39,377 nt of DNA, from contig NZ_PYAW01000013.1 of NCBI RefSeq assembly GCF_003014755.1, positions 1 through 39,377 of the forward strand, written 5' to 3'. Made by a program: the position numbers and the translations under genes. How positions within the stretch are numbered: the first letter of the stretch is position 1; the number at the start of each line of letters is the position of its first letter. Below, in pieces: positions 32,862-39,377 of this stretch. The notes under the pieces are model-generated. The model saw nothing but the letters and a program-made list of their open reading frames with translations, searched no databases and had not been told where the DNA came from. The DNA is from Chitinophaga niastensis. Lineage in GTDB: Bacteria > Bacteroidota > Bacteroidia > Chitinophagales > Chitinophagaceae.

Positions 32862-34688
32862 ATGCAGGACAATAAGGGAAAAAAAAGTAAACTTGGCAAA
32901 CCCGCCGCATATCCGAAGACAGCGGTCGCTGAAATGTCCTCAATTGCTAAGCTCAAGGACATGTTGGATAAAGTCCAGGTGAAGGCAGACATAAAAGAAC
33001 TAGACAAGATTCCAGGCAGTGATGGATACTTGGATATCAATGGCTTGGATCAAGTCCCAATAGGCAAATTCGAGGTACAGATAAAAACACTGAGCCTTAA
33101 CACACCTCCTAGACACCAATGCGAACTTCCGCTACTAGCACACAGCCGCGATGCGATTCTACCATTTTTGCTGATTGCAGTCGATGTACCAAATGATGCT
33201 GCCTATTGGATTCATCTTAGCAAATCTGTACTCAAAGAAATTGAGGACAAACTGGAAGATCAAAAAAGCGTTGTAGTACCTTTTCCCTCCAGCAATAAAA
33301 TAAGCTACGGAGACAATTCCTACATTGAATCATGGATCTCTATCCTCGAAGAATACAAGCAGTATGCTGATTTCCCGGAGGAAAGAAAGCTACGATTAGA
33401 ATTTGAAGCCGAAGTAAAAATGTGGCGAGATAGGATGAGACCTGCAATTAAATTCACCCCGGCTCAAATCACTTCTATCAATCATTTCATCGACTCAGTA
33501 AACAATATATTAACTAACGAATTTCCATATGCCAAGGCTGCATACCTGTACAACTATTACAAAATTGGAATAGCCGTGTCTTCCTATACGGACAAACAGG
33601 TAAACTATCTACTTTATCCAATTAGGTCATCGGATAACGAATCGACCATAAAAGAACTTGATGATGATGAGTCCAAATTTTTTAGTGATGAAACATTTAT
33701 TAACAACAATGCGCTGGAGATCTCAGGATGCAATGTTGAAACGTTTGCCAGCACAGACTATAGTTATTACCGTGTAAGAAATTGGATACAGAAATCGGTG
33801 AAAAAATATACGCCCCGTGTAGAAAATTATGCTTTCGCGCGTGAATATGTTGATCGATTCATTTCAGCGTTCCACCAGGTATTTGATTTTGATGAAGAAA
33901 AAGAAATGATTTCATTGAAGCAAATTTGCCATACGACCGAAAACATTATACCGCTAATTGCAGAACAATATCATAGTGAAAGGATTTGCATTGACTTCCT
34001 GCTCACAGAAAACCCGGCGCGTTTGCAAAAACAGATAAAAGAAGCGGAAGAAAAATTTAAAGCTGGCCATACACCGGTAAATTCACTACCAATATATTCG
34101 CGTGAGTTCAACTTCGAATTATTCAAGCACTATTTATCCTTTTTGCGTGCTACCACTTCGAATGGAGAATTTATACGATACTATAAACCATACTCTCACA
34201 GTCAGTATGAATCACAGTTTTGGAGGAACTGGAAAAAAGATGAACTAGGCTATAATCTAAAAATATTCTGGAAAAATTTCCTGAAAATATATGAGCAGTC
34301 CATCTCTAAAGATTTTCCGGCAAAAGATGGTATCACCTCATTTATGAAGACATATGAAACATGTGTTGTTATTTTGCACTTCAGGGAAAATACAAATGTC
34401 AAGCCTTCCTTACTGATCTATAAGCTTAATGGCATTTGTGATCCCAAACAAAGGATTCACTTTTATGTGGATAACGACGAAAAGTGTCCGATACTAGGGA
34501 GAAAGAATTTCTTTTCAAAAGAACCAATTGTAGTAAACAGCAATACCTATATACCAACTTTTATCCAGGTCATGGATCTAGAATTTATATACGAAACGGT
34601 GCCGACTGCGGCCTTTATTAGGACCTTTCTTGAACGCCGATTAAAGGATTTTTTTAACAATAAAGCACCTAATTTTAAAACATTTTAA
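32862..34688 (+). CDS. Protein with DUF4365-like nuclease N-terminus, 608 aa
   Basis: 608 residues. Residues ~25-140 resemble DUF4365, a PD-(D/E)XK-fold family: GSDGYLDINGLDQVPIGKFE with D54/D58, then VQIKTL with Q73-I-K75, followed by ILPFLLIAVDVPNDAAYWIH. The remaining ~460 residues are alpha/beta and unfamiliar (FTPAQITSINHFIDSVNNIL, YYRVRNWIQKSVKKYTPRVE, IYSREFNFELFKHYLSFLRA, ending FIRTFLERRLKDFF). DUF4365 domains are found in many predicted defence proteins. It starts 113 bases after the 76-aa gene, on the same strand, and could be either part of that group or an independent single-gene system. Soluble and cytosolic. Confidence 0.75.
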   Translation: MQDNKGKKSKLGKPAAYPKTAVAEMSSIAKLKDMLDKVQVKADIKELDKIPGSDGYLDINGLDQVPIGKFEVQIKTLSLNTPPRHQCELPLLAHSRDAILPFLLIAVDVPNDAAYWIHLSKSVLKEIEDKLEDQKSVVVPFPSSNKISYGDNSYIESWISILEEYKQYADFPEERKLRLEFEAEVKMWRDRMRPAIKFTPAQITSINHFIDSVNNILTNEFPYAKAAYLYNYYKIGIAVSSYTDKQVNYLLYPIRSSDNESTIKELDDDESKFFSDETFINNNALEISGCNVETFASTDYSYYRVRNWIQKSVKKYTPRVENYAFAREYVDRFISAFHQVFDFDEEKEMISLKQICHTTENIIPLIAEQYHSERICIDFLLTENPARLQKQIKEAEEKFKAGHTPVNSLPIYSREFNFELFKHYLSFLRATTSNGEFIRYYKPYSHSQYESQFWRNWKKDELGYNLKIFWKNFLKIYEQSISKDFPAKDGITSFMKTYETCVVILHFRENTNVKPSLLIYKLNGICDPKQRIHFYVDNDEKCPILGRKNFFSKEPIVVNSNTYIPTFIQVMDLEFIYETVPTAAFIRTFLERRLKDFFNNKAPNFKTF

Positions 34689-34812
34689 TATATTAGTTTA
34701 GCACATGCATCTGGAAAATTCTGAACAAGACGTATTTTAGAAATAAAATCATTGAGTCGCTTAAATTCGTCATATATTTTCAGATACATTTAACGTGATA
34801 CTTAAATTTATT

Positions 34813-35631
34813 ATGAGACGTTATATAGAAATAGATTCCTTCAATCCATATGAGAAGTACTTTCCAAATAGGAAATTAGTTGATAAAGATACTCTCACAT
34901 TAATTAAACTTTTAAGAGAAGATGGTCATGACGTAATTATTAAGCCTCGCAATGATATTCCAGTCCAGTATTTATTTAAAAAGGGCATATTAGAATTTTT
35001 CACTAATCCATTTTATGCATACCTATCGAGTATCCCAACGGGGATTGTTCTTAATTTAATTAGTGACTATTTGAAAAAAAAATTAGAAAGAAAACCTGAG
35101 GTAACAAAGAAAGAGATCTACAATAATATCATTATAATTGATAACTCTAAAAATATTTTTTCAAATCTGGATGGTAAAAATTTCACAAAAGGAGAACAAA
35201 TCGACTTGAAAAAAAAGAAGGAAAAAATTCAGGCAAATTTTGGCCAATGCTTAGACCTTAGAAGCCCATACCCTAATTTGCCAACACCTATTTTTTATGA
35301 ACATAAGCCTAGAATTGTAGGATGGTCATCAATAATAGTTGATGATATGGGAATTAAGATAAAGGATAGTCAAATAATTGATAAAAATATTTTTCGGAAA
35401 ATAGAAACAGGTAAAATTAAAGGCGGCAGCATGACTGGAATTGCAGAGAAATCTGTTTGTTCAATTTGCGGTTCTGATTATGTAAATTGCAATCATATTG
35501 CCGGTGAAAAATACAATAATAATGATTGTATAAACCATATTGAAAAAGCAACCGGTGTAGAATTTAGTCTAGTTAAAAATCCCATAAATCCGGAATGTTT
35601 AGTGAGTATCGTTAAAAATGGCAATAAGTGA
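34813..35631 (+). CDS. Zinc-knuckle protein with phage-protease-like tail, 272 aa
   Basis: 272 residues from the ATG at 34813; a GTG at 34795 would add six residues. Near residues 65-90 a hydrophobic segment (FFTNPFYAYLSSIPTGIVLN) may be a membrane anchor or a buried helix. The C-terminal part has C216-S-I-C219, C226-N-H228 (CSICGSDYVNCNH), then a further Cys, and GVEFSLVKNPINPECLVSIV. A CxxC...CxH knuckle followed by an EFSLV.NP.NP motif also occurs in some phage prohead-protease-like proteins, but no protease Ser/His pair is seen here. Function unknown. It follows the DUF4365-like gene by ~120 bases on the same strand and may be cotranscribed. Confidence 0.65.
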   Translation: MRRYIEIDSFNPYEKYFPNRKLVDKDTLTLIKLLREDGHDVIIKPRNDIPVQYLFKKGILEFFTNPFYAYLSSIPTGIVLNLISDYLKKKLERKPEVTKKEIYNNIIIIDNSKNIFSNLDGKNFTKGEQIDLKKKKEKIQANFGQCLDLRSPYPNLPTPIFYEHKPRIVGWSSIIVDDMGIKIKDSQIIDKNIFRKIETGKIKGGSMTGIAEKSVCSICGSDYVNCNHIAGEKYNNNDCINHIEKATGVEFSLVKNPINPECLVSIVKNGNK

Positions 35632-36272
35632 AATAGTCACGACTTAATCTGACAGTTGCTAATATTTTTGTTTCACTCCTCTTCGTCCGCAAGCCTACAC
35701 TGGCTATAAATCTTCAATACCCAATTGATAGCTTCAATCTCTTATAGCCGGGATATATTGCTCATTTAATATATTTTATTTATTAAATATGGGCGTATTT
35801 ATACGCATCTATTCTCGTATTTATACGCATTTACAGTTAGTTAACAACAGGAAAGGAAATTGTAATTATTTTAGCTTCAGGTTTTGTCGAAAGAGACCTA
35901 ATGAAATTCCGATTTAGTAATTAGCATTTTCTTTTTATTATAATACTTGATCATAGTAGCAATCATTAATGTAAGCAGTAGCTGCAAGTAAATATTATAT
36001 TGATATTTGTGTTATCCTTTTAAAATTATTCCATGAATTATTCCCTGATCAATTATCAACCCTTTTTTAGTATTTCGACCATATAATTAGTTTTTTACCA
36101 GATATATCACTGAGTCCCCAATTGCGGATTCGATTAGACTACCCCAAGAATAGAATAACTAATCATAGTACTCAGAAAACAGGCACATAGCAGGGAGATA
36201 ACTCAGCATTACAAAATAATAGCCATCGATCGGTTTTCATTTTCCTTATAACCTCGAAGATATTACATCCGT
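35632..36272. other. AT-rich intergenic region
   Basis: 640 bases without a gene, between the defence-like genes and the RHS operon. The only structure is a pair of 15-bp direct repeats at 35794-35808 and 35816-35830. Confidence 0.6.
35794..35830. promoter_or_regulatory. Paired palindromic sites, possible operator
   Basis: CGTATTTATACGCAT occurs twice, 22 bases apart (two helical turns). Each contains the palindrome CGTAT-TT-ATACG. Tandem palindromes in phase are typical of repressor or activator binding sites; the regulated gene would be the one at 36273 or a transcript not seen. Confidence 0.45.
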
Positions 36273-37691
36273 ATGAAGCTTTTTTACCTTGTCGTATCCC
36301 TGCATCTCCTACTGATAGCCACCGTCCATGCACAAGATAGCACTGCTGCCTTGATTAGAAAAATCCCGGATAAATATCTCTCCCAGGTTAAAAAGAAATC
36401 AGATAAGTTAGAGAAACAGGTCACCAAAAGAACGGATAAAGCACTGCTTCGTTTTATAAAAGAAGAAAGGCGGCTGAGAAATAAACTTGCCCATATTGAT
36501 TCTCTCAAAGCGCAGCACCTGTTCGTTAATTCCATTGAGGCTTTAGGTAACATGAAGTCCCGCATGCAAGGCAAGCTGGGCAAGCTATCTCGTCCTTTAC
36601 AGGCAGGTGGCCCCTATCTGGATAGCCTTCAAAATTCACTTGCTTTCTTAAAACAATCCAAGGATTTATTGAATCAGTCAAAAGGAGTTACCGATAAATT
36701 AAATGGTTCGCTCCGGTCAGTGGAGCAGTTGAAAGATAAGCTACAGCAAGCGGAAGAGATTAAAGCATATATACGGGAACGTAAACAATTATTGAATGAG
36801 CAATTAAAACAATATACTGGTTTCTCCAAAGATCAGCAGAAAATGAACAAGGAAGCTTATTACTATGCTCAGCAACTGAAAGAATATAAAGAAGTATTTA
36901 AAGACAAAAATAAAACGGAGCAGAAAGCAATGGAGCTGATGCAGAAAGTTCCTGCTTTTAATGATTTTATGCAACAACATTCTCAACTGGCCAGCTTATT
37001 TAATATACAGGGTGCTGCAGCTTCCGCTCAAAGCCTGGAAGGATTACAAACACGTAGCCAGGTAGAACAACTTATACAGCAACGCATTGGTACCGGTCCT
37101 AATGCTGGTGCAGCAGTGAGTCAGCAAATGTCGGAAGCCCGCAATAAGATGGATGAGTTGAAAAGTAAATTCCCGGATCTCGACAACGCTGCGGATATGC
37201 CCAACTTTAAATCTAATGACATGAAGACAAAACATTTTCTGCAAAGACTGGAGTTTGGGAGCAACATCCAGTTCCAGCGCAGCAATAAATTTTTTCCTAC
37301 CACCGGAGACCTGGCGGGACAGGTAGCTTATAAGTTCCCCAAAAATGGGAGTACTGGGTTGGGGCTCTCCTACAAGCTGGGCATGGGCACCGACTTTGAT
37401 AATATTCACTTCTCTAATCAGGGTTTAGGTATACGCTCTTTTATAGACTGGAAGCTGAAGGGCACCTTTTTTCTTAATGGCGGTTATGAACAAAACTATC
37501 AGCCCAATTATATAGCGCTACCGGATGGGGTTGGGCAACAGTGGACACAGAGCGGGTTGATAGGGATCAGTAAAAAGTATAAAATCAATAGTAAGATGAA
37601 AGGCAGTATAATTTTGCTGTTTGATTTTTTATACAATCAGCATGTACCGAGGACAGATCCTATAAAGCTAAGGACGGGCTATACTTTTTGA
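36273..37691 (+). CDS. Exported coiled-coil protein with C-terminal barrel-like region
   Basis: 472 residues. Signal peptide (MKLFYLVVSLHLLLIATVHA), then ~250 residues of charged coiled coil (KKKSDKLEKQVTKRTDKALL, LKQSKDLLNQSKG, RKQLLNEQLKQYTGFSKDQQ). A C-terminal strand-rich region follows (LEFGSNIQFQRSNKFFPTTG, GLGLSYKLGMGTDFD, GTFFLNGGYEQNYQPN) ending in YTF, as in outer-membrane barrel proteins. It starts a three-gene unit with the fibre-like and RHS genes (29 and 59 bases apart). Proteins of this type repeatedly precede secreted RHS proteins in Chitinophagaceae, so a role in RHS export or surface display is plausible but not shown. Confidence 0.75.
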   Translation: MKLFYLVVSLHLLLIATVHAQDSTAALIRKIPDKYLSQVKKKSDKLEKQVTKRTDKALLRFIKEERRLRNKLAHIDSLKAQHLFVNSIEALGNMKSRMQGKLGKLSRPLQAGGPYLDSLQNSLAFLKQSKDLLNQSKGVTDKLNGSLRSVEQLKDKLQQAEEIKAYIRERKQLLNEQLKQYTGFSKDQQKMNKEAYYYAQQLKEYKEVFKDKNKTEQKAMELMQKVPAFNDFMQQHSQLASLFNIQGAAASAQSLEGLQTRSQVEQLIQQRIGTGPNAGAAVSQQMSEARNKMDELKSKFPDLDNAADMPNFKSNDMKTKHFLQRLEFGSNIQFQRSNKFFPTTGDLAGQVAYKFPKNGSTGLGLSYKLGMGTDFDNIHFSNQGLGIRSFIDWKLKGTFFLNGGYEQNYQPNYIALPDGVGQQWTQSGLIGISKKYKINSKMKGSIILLFDFLYNQHVPRTDPIKLRTGYTF

Positions 37692-37720
37692 TAATAAAAA
37701 ATTAAAACCTATAAATAGTT

Positions 37721-38827
37721 ATGAATAGAAAAATCTTACAATTAATCCCTGTTTTCTTCTGCATGTTTACCCATTCCACCATAGCACAGAATATGGTGTT
37801 TGATACTTTGACAGCAAGGGTGGGTGCCAATAAAAATATTACATGGACCACTTCCACCTTTGGAAGTGGCTTTGGTCATAAGATTTATTCATACGACCCG
37901 GGGGGAAGGACCGATCTGCGGATTGCTGCAAGGAATAATTCTGCTACCTGGACGGATGTGATGAACATCACTTCTTTGGGTAATGTAGGTATTGGAAATG
38001 TGAACCCTCAATGTCTTTTCCATGTAACTGCTTTCAACAACACTACCAGCCTGGCTGCTTTATTATGGGGACAGTATTATGGTACTGCCATTTCAGTACA
38101 GGCAACCGGTGCCAGCAACTATGCGCTGATGGTTAACTCCAATCAGAATAGTGACGGTACAGCAGCAAGTGGAGGTATCAAAAATCTTTTATTTGTCAGA
38201 GCTGATGGCAATGTGGGAATAGGAACGACTTCTCCTTCGGCAGGACTGCATGTGACCCAGGTGAGCATCTTGCCAAACGGAGACAGGGCCGCAGCAATAT
38301 TAGGCAATGCCTATAATGACTGGACCTATTTTGGTGGAAATGCCGGCGGGAAGATCAGAGGCAGCAATGAGGGATACCTGGTACTGGAAACCAATCCGGG
38401 TTCGAATAATGCGATGTTCATGAACTCCGTTTCTTCCGGGAATATTCTAATGGTAAACGGTGGCGGAAATGTAGGCATAGGAACAAACACCACCAACGGA
38501 TATAAGTTAGCAGTGAATGGTGTTATAGGAGCACGCCGGGTTAAAGTAGAACAGATTACCTGGGCTGATTTCGTATTTCAACCAGATTATGAATTGCCTT
38601 CTTTACAATACGTAGAAAACTTTATTCAGGAGAATAAACATTTATCCGGCATCCCAACCGAAATGCAAATAAAAGAAGACGGTTTAGATGTGGGAGAAAT
38701 GAATAAACAATTGTTGCAAAAAGTAGAAGAGTTAACGCTGTACATTATAGAATTGAATAAGAAAGTAGCAGCACAGGAAAAGAAGATCAATTCAATAGAA
38801 AAAATGAAAAATGAAAATGTACAGTAG
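37721..38827 (+). CDS. Fibre-like protein with NVGIGT repeats
   Basis: 368 residues with a signal peptide (MNRKILQLIPVFFCMFTHST, cleavage after IAQ). The body has three copies of the tail-fibre motif: NVGIGNVNPQCLFHVT, NVGIGTTSPSAGLHVT and NVGIGTNTTNGYKLAVNG, each followed by strand-rich sequence. The end (WADFVFQPDYELPSLQYVEN, then a coiled coil from ~330) resembles the chaperone-like trimerisation tails seen in Bacteroidota fibre proteins. It lies between the coiled-coil protein and the RHS gene and is probably a surface component exported with them. Cell-surface or extracellular location expected. Confidence 0.8.
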   Translation: MNRKILQLIPVFFCMFTHSTIAQNMVFDTLTARVGANKNITWTTSTFGSGFGHKIYSYDPGGRTDLRIAARNNSATWTDVMNITSLGNVGIGNVNPQCLFHVTAFNNTTSLAALLWGQYYGTAISVQATGASNYALMVNSNQNSDGTAASGGIKNLLFVRADGNVGIGTTSPSAGLHVTQVSILPNGDRAAAILGNAYNDWTYFGGNAGGKIRGSNEGYLVLETNPGSNNAMFMNSVSSGNILMVNGGGNVGIGTNTTNGYKLAVNGVIGARRVKVEQITWADFVFQPDYELPSLQYVENFIQENKHLSGIPTEMQIKEDGLDVGEMNKQLLQKVEELTLYIIELNKKVAAQEKKINSIEKMKNENVQ

Positions 38828-38886
38828 CTGGTTTACAAATTAAATCATTTGTAAAATTAGCGATATAACCTATTAAAACAGATCGT

Positions 38887-39377
38887 ATGCGGGTGAAATT
38901 TCTTGCAACAACCATGGTACTTATGATAGTCACCACTTTTTGTTTTGCTCAATATCAACAAAACTTACCCAAAGCAAGGCCCATACCACCTAATGCGGCG
39001 TCTATGTTTAAAGTACTGGAACGACCCATAGGTACTTTTACAGGTACCATCCCGATTAGTTTTCCTCTTTGTAGCATTTCCAGTGGCCCCCTATCTGCCA
39101 ATGTCACGCTTAACTACAACAGCACGGGTGGAATAAAGGTAGAAGAGCTGTCCAGCTGCGTGGGATTGGGCTTTAGCCTGGCAGACGGCGCTGGCCGCAT
39201 CACGCAGATGGTGAGAGGAAAACCGGATGATATGAGCGTGGGAATGCTGAATAACCCTTATGCCAAACCATCTACATTCAGTACATCGAATACAAATCAT
39301 CTCTATGCTTTAAGTCATGACTTCCTGGACCTGGAGCCTGATACCTACCTCTATAATTTTAACGGGCGAAGCGGCAA
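38887..39377 (+). CDS. RHS-family protein, N-terminal part, cut by the window edge
   Basis: 163 complete codons read without a stop to the last base. Signal peptide MRVKFLATTMVLMIVTTFCF then AQYQQN, followed by the N-terminal signature of secreted Bacteroidota RHS/YD-repeat proteins: GTFTGTIPISFPLCSISSGP, NVTLNYNSTGGIKVEELSSC and VGLGFSLADGAGRITQMVRG. These proteins carry a toxin or adhesin tip at the C-terminus. It is the third gene after the coiled-coil and fibre-like proteins. The RHS tip at the left end of the window belongs to a separate, degraded locus of the same family. Confidence 0.88.
   Translation, partial: MRVKFLATTMVLMIVTTFCFAQYQQNLPKARPIPPNAASMFKVLERPIGTFTGTIPISFPLCSISSGPLSANVTLNYNSTGGIKVEELSSCVGLGFSLADGAGRITQMVRGKPDDMSVGMLNNPYAKPSTFSTSNTNHLYALSHDFLDLEPDTYLYNFNGRSG

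Overview
The window looks like chromosomal accessory DNA of a Bacteroidota species, most likely from the Chitinophagaceae (inference). The supporting signs are a T9SS-type C-terminal sorting domain, a promoter matching the Bacteroidota pattern (TTG, 20 bp, TAnnTTTG), AT-rich intergenic DNA, RHS proteins of the secreted HYYPFGL type, and arm-type tyrosine integrases typical of the phylum. No rRNA, tRNA or CRISPR array was found.

Layout. (1) 1-6.4 kb is a worn RHS polymorphic-toxin locus: an RHS core with a nuclease-like C-terminal toxin, a run of orphan toxin tails and immunity-like genes separated by strong hairpin terminators, a SIR2-domain gene, and a remnant of RHS repeats. (2) 6.4-12.3 kb (minus strand) is a decayed mobile element: a zinc-knuckle protein, a DnaC-like ATPase, a replication-type protein carrying 24-bp palindromic repeats inside its gene, an excisionase-like HTH protein, a 419-aa conserved protein, and a broken tyrosine-integrase C-terminus. 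(3) 12.3-16 kb holds ordinary genes: an AraC regulator, an aldo/keto reductase, a hexapeptide acetyltransferase and a lipoprotein. (4) 16.1-24 kb has an IS66 remnant, a 1061-aa secreted metalloprotease, an HTH-pentapeptide fusion, an integrase N-terminal remnant, a lipoprotein and a serine-recombinase remnant. (5) 24-27.5 kb is a small-gene island: a DNA-binding protein, a 258-aa Bacteroidota protein with a small membrane protein, an XRE regulator facing a SymE-like gene, and a PIN toxin followed by an overlapping 52-aa gene. (6) 27.5-28.5 kb is a non-coding GC-rich block with inverted repeats and two 42-bp hairpin repeats whose stems show compensatory changes. (7) 28.8-35.6 kb is the most interesting part: an overlapping three-gene operon (675-aa helical protein, 567-aa PD-(D/E)XK-like protein, 76-aa basic protein), then a 608-aa protein with a DUF4365-like N-terminus and a 272-aa protein with a CxxC/CxH knuckle. 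(8) 36.2 kb to the end is a secretion-competent RHS operon: a coiled-coil/barrel protein, an NVGIGT-repeat fibre-like protein, and the N-terminus of a large RHS protein cut by the window edge.

Taken together, the window is dominated by conflict and mobility genes: RHS toxins and immunity at both ends, probable toxin-antitoxin pairs, a SIR2 protein, and two nuclease-domain proteins with unknown partners in a defence-island-like setting. The 28.8-32.7 kb operon is the best candidate for an undescribed system. Its nuclease call rests on a visible D...ExK motif; its role in defence is inference.
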